DNA of 41,805 bases, from the NCBI GenBank assembly GCA_019192485.1, contig JAHCMJ010000003.1:1-41805 (forward strand), given 5' to 3'. Both the position numbers and the translations under genes were made by a program. Of this stretch, positions 17,985-25,965 are shown piece by piece. The notes beneath the pieces are model-generated. The model searched no databases. It was not told the origin of the DNA and saw only the letters and a list, made by a program, of their open reading frames with translations. Numbering within the stretch: the stretch's first letter is position 1; every line of letters begins with the position of its first letter. This DNA is from Cyclobacteriaceae bacterium HetDA_MAG_MS6 (GTDB lineage Bacteria; Bacteroidota; Bacteroidia; Cytophagales; Cyclobacteriaceae).

Positions 17985-18947
17985 CTAAAAAGTAAATCGA
18001 GGTGTTTTGACTTCTTTTTTGCCGCCGAATACAAAACCTGACAAGTTGTATCTAATGTATACTTCCTGAGAGGTAGCCTGCTTTGCTTCGCGCTCATTTA
18101 AGATATAATCCAACGCATAGCCAACCTTTAACCTATTATTGGGCAAAAAGCTGTAACCCACAAGAAAAACTAAAGCTTCTGCTCGGCGATAAGAGAGCCC
18201 TCCCCAAGCACGTGATTGAATATCTGCCAAAAGGCTGATGTCAAAAGTATATGAGTCAAGATCTGTTCTAACGAGAACTGAAGGCTTGAAGACTATATCC
18301 TGATTGAAATAATAGTTGAATCCGCTTATAGCGGCAAATGAAGTTTCTAGTGTATTGTCCGAAGACTCTAAAGCAAAATCAAAAGCCGGGCGAAGCAGAT
18401 TAGACGCCGATACTCCTATGAAAAAATTTCTGTCCGAATTGAAAACAAACCCCGCTCCTAAATTGGCATTAGTCAGTGACTCCCTATTTTGAGTTATGCT
18501 CCCATCAATAGGATTATTGGGTCTGAGGTCATCTCCATTTAAAGTTCGATGGATAAATCCGGGCATCAAGCCTACCGAATATTGACCACGTCTGGTACGG
18601 AATGAATAGGATATTGGAAATTGTATATTGAGATCATTGACCGGACCAATATTGTCATTGACTATAATTGCTCCAAGTCCGGAAACAATGCCTTTCACAG
18701 GAACAATTGCTGAAACCAACTGCGTATTAGGCGCCCCACCTGACCCATCAAAAGTACTAGAGTAACCAAGCCATTGGCTCCTAAACTGCATAGTGACGCT
18801 TGCCTGAGGCTCTGTACCTACCCAGGCGGGATTGTAAAATGAGGGGTTTAGCATGTAGTGGCTGAACAAAATATCATTTTGCCCAAAAGAGCTAACGCTT
18901 AGGATCAAAAAGGCAATGCGTATCGACCAGAACTTCATCGTTTTCAT
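17985..18947 (-). CDS. porP: PorP/SprF-family outer membrane protein
   Basis: A 320-residue outer-membrane beta-barrel of the PorP/SprF family, which anchors secreted or surface T9SS products and adhesins. It has a signal peptide (about 1-22, ending SFGQ) and the hallmark ILFSHYMLNPSFYNPAWVG, followed by RSQWLGY. Later strands (YSFRTRRGQYSVGLMPGFIH, GLSYRRAEALVFLVGYSF) and an aromatic C-terminal end fit a barrel. It lies upstream of gldK by 157 nt and downstream of hemD by 34 nt, the standard porP-gldKLMN arrangement. Confidence 0.93.
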   Translation of the reverse strand: MKTMKFWSIRIAFLILSVSSFGQNDILFSHYMLNPSFYNPAWVGTEPQASVTMQFRSQWLGYSSTFDGSGGAPNTQLVSAIVPVKGIVSGLGAIIVNDNIGPVNDLNIQFPISYSFRTRRGQYSVGLMPGFIHRTLNGDDLRPNNPIDGSITQNRESLTNANLGAGFVFNSDRNFFIGVSASNLLRPAFDFALESSDNTLETSFAAISGFNYYFNQDIVFKPSVLVRTDLDSYTFDISLLADIQSRAWGGLSYRRAEALVFLVGYSFLPNNRLKVGYALDYILNEREAKQATSQEVYIRYNLSGFVFGGKKEVKTPRFTF

Positions 18948-18981
18948 TGATACGAATATAACTGCCTATCGGTTGGATTCC

Positions 18982-19770
18982 CTAATCCAACCCGTTTGCT
19001 TTTTTGATATACAATTCCAACGCCCCAGTCATCGAAGGGGCATTTGGGAGAGGCGCCTGGACATCAAGTATAAGCCCCGCATCTTTTACAGCTTTTGCTG
19101 TAGTGGGGCCGAATGCAGCTATTCGTGTGTTGTTTTGCTCAAAATCAGGGAAGTTAGCAAATAAAGAACTTATCCCTGAAGGGCTAAAAAAAGCGATAAC
19201 ATCATAATTTACATCAGCTAAGTCTGAAAGATCGCTAGCTACCGTTTTGTATATTACTGCTTCCGAAAATGTGAATTCATTCTCTGAGAGAAAATTAGGT
19301 ATTTCATCTTTTCTGATGTCGGAACAAGGGAAAATGTATTTTTCATCCTTGTGCTTTTTGATGATCTCGATAAGATCTGCAGCAGTACGTTCTCCTGTGA
19401 ATATTTTCCTTTTCCTAATGACAATATATTTCTGTAAATAATTGGCCGTTTGCTCGGAAACGCAGAAATACTTCATGTCTGTAGGTATCTCCACTTTGCT
19501 CTCTGTGGCAAGCCTGAAGAAATGATCCACAGCATTTCTACTGGTAAAAATCACCGCAGTATGATCTAAAATATTAATCTTCTGCTTCCGAAACTCTTTG
19601 ACGTCTACAGGATCTATTTGAATAAATTTCCTGAAGTCAATTTTTAAATTATATTTTTCCGAGAGTCCAAAATAAGGAGATTGCCGATTCTCTGGCTCTG
19701 GCTGAGAGACCAAAATGCTGCTTACTTTGTTTAATCGACCATTATCGGCAAAAATTACATCTTTGCTCAT
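18982..19770 (-). CDS. hemD: Uroporphyrinogen-III synthase
   Basis: HemD, 262 residues, closes hydroxymethylbilane to uroporphyrinogen III with inversion of ring D. The two-lobed alpha/beta fold is visible from the repeated strand-helix pattern. Diagnostic pieces are VSSILVSQPEPENRQSPYFG at the start of lobe 1, AVIFTSRNAVDHFF (about 73-86), YDVIAFFSPSGISSLF in lobe 2 (about 194-209) and RIAAFGPTTAKAVKDAGL (about 221-238). The family is poorly conserved overall but these motifs are specific. It lies between DUF4271 and porP; adjacency of DUF4271 and hemD recurs in Bacteroidota. Confidence 0.92.
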   Translation of the reverse strand: MSKDVIFADNGRLNKVSSILVSQPEPENRQSPYFGLSEKYNLKIDFRKFIQIDPVDVKEFRKQKINILDHTAVIFTSRNAVDHFFRLATESKVEIPTDMKYFCVSEQTANYLQKYIVIRKRKIFTGERTAADLIEIIKKHKDEKYIFPCSDIRKDEIPNFLSENEFTFSEAVIYKTVASDLSDLADVNYDVIAFFSPSGISSLFANFPDFEQNNTRIAAFGPTTAKAVKDAGLILDVQAPLPNAPSMTGALELYIKKANGLD

Positions 19771-19806
19771 ACCTAAATCCTTCTGTAATTTTTAAAGAAA
19801 ATTATA

Positions 19807-20883
19807 TTATTTCAAGAATAAATACGCAACGTAGTAAGCAGGTATTAATTCTGTGGTGCAAAGGTAGGAAATAATATGGAGTTTTTTACTTAGACCAAAG
19901 CCCGTAAGCTTTACAAACAAGATGAGTCCGAATACCAAAACAAAGATTGGAAAGTAATATCTCCAACCATCGGAAATGACCCTACTTGGATAAAAGTCCA
20001 GCCAATATTGTGTAAGAAAGAGAATCGATAAAAAGCCGGATATCATAACCAAAAAGTCTAGATATGCTAGATGCTGGATATTTCGCAGGTTGCTAAATGA
20101 GAACAACGTTGAGAACAAGTACAAACCCAGATACTTCAGTACTACCAGCGCCACGAACACCAGAAAAACGTTAAACCAGGCTAGCGAAACTCCCCAGAAT
20201 GAGGTGAACGCTGAAGGTATAATTTCTACGCCAAAAATACTCAGGTAAGTGACATCAAAGGCAACCAAAATACCCGCTGTCACCAAAGCAACGACACCCT
20301 CCTGTGAAAAAAAGGAAGTAGAGGATGCCGCCTCATTATAAACTGATGCTCGGAAATAGTTTCTCAGTCTCGTTAGTAGCAAAATCGCATTGCTTCTTAG
20401 CATTACAAAATGCAAGATCATCAATAGCATAAAGATGATTACAAAATTATGCGTTGATCGGTCTTGAGCTCTTTTCAGGTTTTCCTGGGTAAGCATCAAT
20501 GGACTTTCAACAGCCATCAAGGTCGCTTCAAAATTGCCTTGATCAAATGCACTTACAGAAACGAATAGGGTGTCCTTTCCGGCAAAAGCAAACAGATCTT
20601 GTAACTCCATGGCTTCGCAGGGACTTGGTGCCTGACTATACAACCTGCCATCAACCCAGATATATATTTCTTGCTTTCCACAGATTTTTAATAATTGAGC
20701 TCGACCGTCATTGAATATGAAAAAGCCGCTGTTATCCTCTCTCCCCTCATCCAGGTTCTGGTTGATACTGCCATCAGATTCGATTTTCATCCACTTAAGT
20801 GAAAGATCCTCGACCACCACTGTGTCCTGACCTAACACATTGATCGAAAAGAACAAGAAAATCAAGAATAGAAGTCTTTTCAT
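19807..20883 (-). CDS. DUF4271 membrane protein
   Basis: A 358-residue membrane protein. It has a signal peptide (about 1-18), an extracytoplasmic beta-rich domain (about 20-140) with two cysteines, then six to seven transmembrane helices (from about 145 to the end), with FNVFLVFVALVVLKYLGLYL and LAYLDFLVMISGFLSILFL as clear examples. The multi-helix part fits DUF4271, which is regularly found beside hemD. The start ATG comes right after the stop of the upstream Omp85-like gene, so the two are translationally coupled. Function is unknown; no catalytic motif is visible. Confidence 0.82.
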   Translation of the reverse strand: MKRLLFLIFLFFSINVLGQDTVVVEDLSLKWMKIESDGSINQNLDEGREDNSGFFIFNDGRAQLLKICGKQEIYIWVDGRLYSQAPSPCEAMELQDLFAFAGKDTLFVSVSAFDQGNFEATLMAVESPLMLTQENLKRAQDRSTHNFVIIFMLLMILHFVMLRSNAILLLTRLRNYFRASVYNEAASSTSFFSQEGVVALVTAGILVAFDVTYLSIFGVEIIPSAFTSFWGVSLAWFNVFLVFVALVVLKYLGLYLFSTLFSFSNLRNIQHLAYLDFLVMISGFLSILFLTQYWLDFYPSRVISDGWRYYFPIFVLVFGLILFVKLTGFGLSKKLHIISYLCTTELIPAYYVAYLFLK

Positions 20884-22539
20884 TTAAAATAGGGCCTTGT
20901 AGCCTAAATGGATTTTTACCTCAGATAAGGAGATTGAGTTATCAGGTAGCTGTCCAAGCGCAAAAATAAAGTCAAATTGTCCATTACCGGTATCTAACTT
21001 AATACCACCTCCAAAACCTCGGGGCCATGATCGTGAATCTTGGATATCATTACCTACAAATCCTTGATCAAAATATACCATAAGATAGGATCGATCTTCA
21101 AAAAAATATCGCCACTCCAATTGGTTTACCATAAAGTACTGAGCAAAGAAGAAAGCTTCGTTGAACCCGCGCAACGTCCTCAGTCCCCCGATCCGATAAA
21201 ACTCATTTTCTACCAGCGTATTGCTCCTGATCCATCCAAAGGATAAACTATTTGCAATGGTATTACTCTTGCCCAGGATCTTTTGCAAACTCAAACCTCC
21301 GGTAAGTTCAAAGCTCAAGGTTTCGAGATCTAGTCCTTCGTATGTTTCGGGATCCAGGCGGTTATTTTTCAGAATGTCTTTTTGACCTACACCGAAACCA
21401 ATAGCTGCATATTTGTAGTCCCTGAAAGACTGAACAGCAGGTTGCAATCCATGATGTAAGCTGACTTTGTACCAGTCCAATTGATAGTCTAATGGCAAAA
21501 ACCCTGTTGCCAGACCCTCAGGATCTAACAAGTCGCTCGCCTCTGACTCATAGCTAAACTGAATGCGCAAGTGCTTGGATAAAAAAGAGCTCAATGAAAA
21601 TGAAAAATTTCTTTTTGAAAAGGAAGAATCTTGACGAGCAAGATTTAGATCAAAAGCTAAGGATACATTCTCACCCAATAGGAACGGGTGCTTATAGGAC
21701 AAATCCAACGTCTGAGATTCCACATCAAAGCGCTTCCATTGCAGGTGAAGCTCTTTTCCGGCTCGAAAGAGGTTAAACAGGTCCAGATTAAGAAAACCTG
21801 TAACCAATGTCCCTCCGTCACTTTGGTTGGGAAGAATGCCAATGATGCCCTCAAAGCTGCTAATTCTCTCCTGCTTTAAATCCAAGAAAGTTTTAGCCTT
21901 ACCCTCCTCGAAGGAGATGTCTTTCTCTGACTGCAGCCTTAAAAATGGTATTCTTTGTAGCGTTGACTCTAGGTTTTGATAGGCATCTTCGTCGAAAGGT
22001 TCTCCTATTTCTAATCCTAGCACAGCGCTCAAATAGGATGGATTGACCGGAACCTGCTCCTTAAGTAACAAAGAGTCATTTTCTACCTTGGGTCCACGAT
22101 CTATACTGATCCGAAACAGTAGGTTTTTATCCAACAAATGCAAAGAGTCAAATTGAATGGCGGCAAAGGGATATCCTTGGCGTCCCAAAGCTTTGACTTC
22201 TGCTTCTGCCCATTGGAAAGGCCTTTTAGGAGGACGGCTACTATAAACCTGTCCGCTTGAACTTACCTGTAAAGCCTGTAAGTCATATGACTTACCCCTA
22301 TGTATATACACGCGAATACCAATACTGTCCCTAACAATAGAGTCGACGGCCGAAAATATGTAACCCTCTCGGATTCTGTCAACCAATTCCTCCCTGACAC
22401 CTGCTGCAATATCAAGTGTATCTACGGATTTCCACGTTTTGAGAGATCTGCCTTCCTCTATGATTTGCACCACCTCCTGCGCTTGAACAGCCAAACAAGC
22501 TGTAGCAATAAAACAAAAAGATAGTAGTGCTCTTATCAT
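20884..22539 (-). CDS. Omp85-superfamily outer membrane protein (BamA/TamA-like)
   Basis: A 551-residue exported protein with a signal peptide (about 1-20, ending VQAQ). Residues 70-215 show POTRA-like beta-alpha-alpha-beta-beta units (LQALQVSSSGQVYSSRPPKR, RQGYPFAAIQFDSL, SYLSAVLGLEIGEPFDEDAY). The second half is a 16-strand-type barrel with the Omp85 lid-lock motif variant LRGFNE (about 456-461) inside GGLRTLRGF and a final aromatic residue. It probably inserts or exports proteins at the outer membrane. It is shorter than BamA, so TamA-like or a dedicated translocator is more likely. It is the first gene of the string running to gldN. Confidence 0.88.
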   Translation of the reverse strand: MIRALLSFCFIATACLAVQAQEVVQIIEEGRSLKTWKSVDTLDIAAGVREELVDRIREGYIFSAVDSIVRDSIGIRVYIHRGKSYDLQALQVSSSGQVYSSRPPKRPFQWAEAEVKALGRQGYPFAAIQFDSLHLLDKNLLFRISIDRGPKVENDSLLLKEQVPVNPSYLSAVLGLEIGEPFDEDAYQNLESTLQRIPFLRLQSEKDISFEEGKAKTFLDLKQERISSFEGIIGILPNQSDGGTLVTGFLNLDLFNLFRAGKELHLQWKRFDVESQTLDLSYKHPFLLGENVSLAFDLNLARQDSSFSKRNFSFSLSSFLSKHLRIQFSYESEASDLLDPEGLATGFLPLDYQLDWYKVSLHHGLQPAVQSFRDYKYAAIGFGVGQKDILKNNRLDPETYEGLDLETLSFELTGGLSLQKILGKSNTIANSLSFGWIRSNTLVENEFYRIGGLRTLRGFNEAFFFAQYFMVNQLEWRYFFEDRSYLMVYFDQGFVGNDIQDSRSWPRGFGGGIKLDTGNGQFDFIFALGQLPDNSISLSEVKIHLGYKALF

Positions 22540-22597
22540 CCAGCTAAATTTAGACCACTTTTACCAAGTCCATGTTTTTACAAAATGATAACGTACG

Positions 22598-23725
22598 ATG
22601 AGCGGGGTTTATGTGCATATCCCCTTTTGCAAGCAAGCTTGCCACTATTGCGATTTTCATTTTTCTACAAATCTGAAAAAGGTAAATCAGGTCGCAAAGA
22701 GTCTTGTCAAGGAAATCAGTTTGAAAGCTGATAGATTACCTGCTGACCTTGATACCATTTATCTGGGTGGAGGCACTCCTTCTATATTAGATCCTTTGGC
22801 AATTGCCAATATACTTGAAACGATTAGCTCCTCAACGCGACTGTCGCCTAATGCCGAGATTACCATCGAAGTAAATCCGGATGATATCACAGCAGAAGGA
22901 TTAACGGCTTACCAGGACATGGGCATCAATAGGCTGAGTATCGGGGTGCAGTCTTTCGATGAGTCTAGGCTGAAATATGTCAATCGCGCGCATAATGTAG
23001 CTGAAGCATTAAGCTCTATTGAGCTGGCAAAGCTTGCCGGTTTCAACAATTTCTCGATCGATCTGATCTATGCCATCCCTCCTGAGGAAATGTCTTACTG
23101 GAAACGTGACCTGCAAACCGTCATGGAACTTGAAATTCCTCATATCTCATTGTACGGCCTCACGATTGAGGAAAAGACCGTATTTGGCAGATGGCAACGT
23201 GCTAAGAAGCTTGCCGAGGTCTCTGAAGAAATGAGTGAGAGGCAATATCGATTAGCCATTGATTGGCTGACCCAAAAAGGTTATCGGCATTATGAAGTCT
23301 CTAATTTTGCGCTACCTGGACATGAGTCGAAACACAATGGAGCTTACTGGCGTCAAAAACCGTATGTGGGCATTGGGCCAGGTGCACACTCTTACAACGG
23401 CGAAAATCGTTGGGCAAATGTGAGAAGTAACCAACGATATATAGACAGCATCAACCAGGGAACGATTCCAGAAGAGGTGGAGCAACTATCCGCTACCCAA
23501 TTGACCAACGAATACATCTTAACAAGACTTCGAACCTTTGAAGGTATTGATTTGAATGACTTGACCATAAAATATCAAGTCAATCTCATAGCAGACAAGG
23601 GAAGTGATATAGAAGTGTTTTTAGGTGAGGGGCTTTTAGCAAGAAAGGATGACAGATTGGTACTGACCCAAGATGGACTGATGCTTGCGGATGAAATCGC
23701 CCTACAATTATTTTATGATGAATAG
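22598..23725 (+). CDS. hemW: Radical SAM heme chaperone HemW
   Basis: A 375-residue radical SAM protein starting GVYVHIPFC with the 4Fe-4S motif Cys11-x3-Cys15-x2-Cys18 (CKQACHYCDF), which is specific for the HemN/HemW family. LGGGTPSIL (about 56-64), EVNPDDIT, RLSIGVQSFDESRL and IDLIYAIP follow in the usual order. HemW is a heme-binding chaperone rather than a true coproporphyrinogen dehydrogenase; the short length and absence of the HemN N-terminal extension favour HemW. It is divergent from the Omp85-like gene with 58 nt between starts. Confidence 0.95.
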   Translation: MSGVYVHIPFCKQACHYCDFHFSTNLKKVNQVAKSLVKEISLKADRLPADLDTIYLGGGTPSILDPLAIANILETISSSTRLSPNAEITIEVNPDDITAEGLTAYQDMGINRLSIGVQSFDESRLKYVNRAHNVAEALSSIELAKLAGFNNFSIDLIYAIPPEEMSYWKRDLQTVMELEIPHISLYGLTIEEKTVFGRWQRAKKLAEVSEEMSERQYRLAIDWLTQKGYRHYEVSNFALPGHESKHNGAYWRQKPYVGIGPGAHSYNGENRWANVRSNQRYIDSINQGTIPEEVEQLSATQLTNEYILTRLRTFEGIDLNDLTIKYQVNLIADKGSDIEVFLGEGLLARKDDRLVLTQDGLMLADEIALQLFYDE

Positions 23726-23759
23726 AATATCGTTATTTTAGGATTCGCTAACCGAAGCA

Positions 23760-24125
23760 ATGGATCAAGAAACCAAAAAAGCCATCATTTTGCTGCGAGC
23801 ATTGATCTTTCATTATCATGGCCTGGACCAGGATGAAAAAGAGCTGCTTGAGAAAATTGTAAAGGACCTGAAAGCTCCTGAGGAGTATGACTGGGCACTC
23901 TCTTTTATATCAAGTGATTACATGTCAGCCTTTGATCGGTCTAAGGAATTTTTGTCAAAGGTTTTTCATCGGATGTCTGAGAAAGAACGATTAAAACACC
24001 TCCTGGCCACCTGGGAGGACAATCATAAAAAAGGCTACGTAACCGAAATGGAAACGACGGCAATGATCAACATCGCCAAGGATTTCGAAGTGGAAAAGGA
24101 ATTTATCCTCAAAATCAACCAATAA
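23760..24125 (+). CDS. Small helical protein, possibly TerB-like
   Basis: A 121-residue soluble, all-helical, charged protein with no signal peptide or membrane helix. It follows hemW by 34 nt on the same strand and converges with the response-regulator gene (6 nt between stops). The pattern of paired helices with acidic positions (GLDQDEKELLEKI, DYMSAFDRSKEFLSKVF) and a helix ending in a late M-E-x-x-A-M-I-N-I-A segment recalls the TerB-like fold, but I see no decisive motif. Treat as a hypothetical protein with a weak fold suggestion. Confidence 0.75.
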   Translation: MDQETKKAIILLRALIFHYHGLDQDEKELLEKIVKDLKAPEEYDWALSFISSDYMSAFDRSKEFLSKVFHRMSEKERLKHLLATWEDNHKKGYVTEMETTAMINIAKDFEVEKEFILKINQ

Positions 24126-24131
24126 ATCAGC

Positions 24132-24854
24132 TCAGAGGCTCATCTTTTCCTTAAACTTAGAAGCCTGCCGTCTGCTCACCTCCACTTTTTCTCCACCTTT
24201 TAATTGTACTAATAGTCCCCCATTAAACCAGGTTTCTATCGTCTCGACCCAGCCAAGATTGATGATATGCTTTCGACTGGCCCGGAAAAATGTCCGATCA
24301 TCCAATCGCTCATCCAAAGCATTGAGTGATTTGTGGATCATAGGTTTGAAATTCTGGAAATATACTTTGATGTAATTGCCGTCTGATTCAAAAAGCCGGA
24401 TATCTTCCAATCTGACAAACCAACATTTGTCGCCATCTTTGACAAAGACTTGATCATTTCCCACTAGCTTTCTTTTTGCAGATGGATCTTCTGTTTGTGC
24501 AATTTGTGGCTTAGCTACCAGCTTTTGTACGCAATCAGACAGACGCTCCGGTTGGATAGGCTTCAATAAGTAGTCCAATGCGTTATAATCGAAGGCCTTC
24601 AAGGCAAACTCATCATAGGCAGTAGTGAAAACTACCTGTGGTACAGTCTCCAGCTGCTCCAACAACTCAAAACCCGTCTTGCCGGGCATTTGTATATCCA
24701 GAAATAGGACTTCCGGGTTGAGCTTATTGATTTTTTCGATGGCATCATCAACATTGATCGCTTCGTCTACCACCTCTATTTCCTTGTGTTCGTTCAAGAG
24801 CTTGATCAATTCAGTCCTCGCTAGTCGCTCATCATCAATTACTAGTGCTGTCAT
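24132..24854 (-). CDS. LytTR-family response regulator
   Basis: A 240-residue two-component response regulator. The receiver domain (1-118) has the acidic pair Asp7-Asp8, phospho-acceptor Asp53 in LFLDIQMPG, Thr77-Thr78 and Lys98 in LLKPIQ. The C-terminal LytTR DNA-binding domain (about 135-240) contains FVKDGDKCWFVRLEDIRLFE, GNYIKVYF, FFRASRKHIINLGWVETIE and VEVSRRQASKFKE. Its 5' end overlaps the 3' end of the histidine kinase gene by 20 nt, so the pair is a LytS/LytR-type system. Target genes cannot be inferred. Confidence 0.95.
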   Translation of the reverse strand: MTALVIDDERLARTELIKLLNEHKEIEVVDEAINVDDAIEKINKLNPEVLFLDIQMPGKTGFELLEQLETVPQVVFTTAYDEFALKAFDYNALDYLLKPIQPERLSDCVQKLVAKPQIAQTEDPSAKRKLVGNDQVFVKDGDKCWFVRLEDIRLFESDGNYIKVYFQNFKPMIHKSLNALDERLDDRTFFRASRKHIINLGWVETIETWFNGGLLVQLKGGEKVEVSRRQASKFKEKMSL

Positions 24855-25875
24855 AAAATTCTGGAATAATTATTTCGGTCAATACTGTTTCGTTTTCTTC
24901 GTTGACTATCTTAAAGGTAGCACTATCTCCATAAACGAGTTCTAGCCTTTTACGGGTGTTCAACAACCCATAGCCTATACCGGTGCTTTTGCCGTTATGA
25001 AACTTCCCGCTATTTCGAATCTGTATCCTCAAGCCTTCTGCTACTTTCTGTGTAGTTACGCTGATCTGACCCCCGTTTTTAAGGTTTGCAATACCATGCT
25101 TAATCCCATTTTCGACAAGAGTTTGTATCATAAGAGGCGGTATGTAATAGCTATCGGATTCCGAATCCAGGTCAAATATTGTTTTCAATCTCTCCTCGTA
25201 ACGAATAGACTCCAGTGCAAGGTAATCTTTGACAGTTGCAATCTCTTCGGGCAGGGAGACCAGTTTTTTTCGATCCAACATAAGTGAGTTACGAAGTATA
25301 CTGGAAAGTTGAGTAATGGCCTCTTTCGATTTAGAAGGGTTTTCATCTACAAGTGCCCGTATGCTATTCAATGCATTGAACATGAAATGCGGATTGAGTT
25401 GCGCTTTTAGATTGTTCAGTTCTATCTCTCTGATAGCCGCATCATATTTTAGAGACTTATTATATCGCTCAAAATAGTGGAAGATAAGGTATAGCAATGA
25501 CCAAAGTATATAAACAAAAGCCGACAATGACACATTGATCAGGATCGCCATCAGTGTGAAGTCCTTTTGAAAATTGATAGAACCAATAATGAACGAAATC
25601 AGCAGTAAAAACACATAATTGAAAAGACTGAGTACTACTGTCCCTGCTATGATCCTGGGTATCAATTTGGGCCACTTATAGGCCAGCCAGCCAAACTTGA
25701 TAATGCTCGTACGGAAAAAATGAGAGGATAGAATGTAGAATCCTACCTGAAAAAACTCGCCAACAATCTGACGAAGATCTAGCCCTTGCGCAATGGTATA
25801 TAAGATGACCTGCAGGATGCCATAAACTGACCAACCTCCAAGTTGACAAATCCAGTATAATTTACGTTTGTTCAT
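24835..25875 (-). CDS. LytS-type sensor histidine kinase
   Basis: A 346-residue membrane kinase. Four transmembrane helices (about 13-30, 42-58, 75-98, 110-133) have no large sensor loop, so sensing is probably within the membrane. The His_kinase domain follows: LNNLKAQLNPHFMFNALNSI with phosphorylated His163, then an ATPase domain with the N-box LVENGIKHG (Asn256) and the glycine-rich GIGYGLLNTRKRL. It starts 90 nt downstream of the uvrA stop and overlaps its cognate regulator by 20 nt. Confidence 0.94.
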   Translation of the reverse strand: MNKRKLYWICQLGGWSVYGILQVILYTIAQGLDLRQIVGEFFQVGFYILSSHFFRTSIIKFGWLAYKWPKLIPRIIAGTVVLSLFNYVFLLLISFIIGSINFQKDFTLMAILINVSLSAFVYILWSLLYLIFHYFERYNKSLKYDAAIREIELNNLKAQLNPHFMFNALNSIRALVDENPSKSKEAITQLSSILRNSLMLDRKKLVSLPEEIATVKDYLALESIRYEERLKTIFDLDSESDSYYIPPLMIQTLVENGIKHGIANLKNGGQISVTTQKVAEGLRIQIRNSGKFHNGKSTGIGYGLLNTRKRLELVYGDSATFKIVNEENETVLTEIIIPEFYDSTSN

Positions 25876-25965
25876 CTACATCTAACAAGCCAGTAAGCGG
25901 CTTGAGACAAAACAATAAAATTACGGATATTCGGAAAGTGCCGACCGAAACTTTTACGTGAACGG

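Noticed and set aside
23760-24125. Naming this gene a tellurite-resistance protein
   Set aside because: Only a general helical resemblance to TerB; no decisive motif and no other ter genes nearby.
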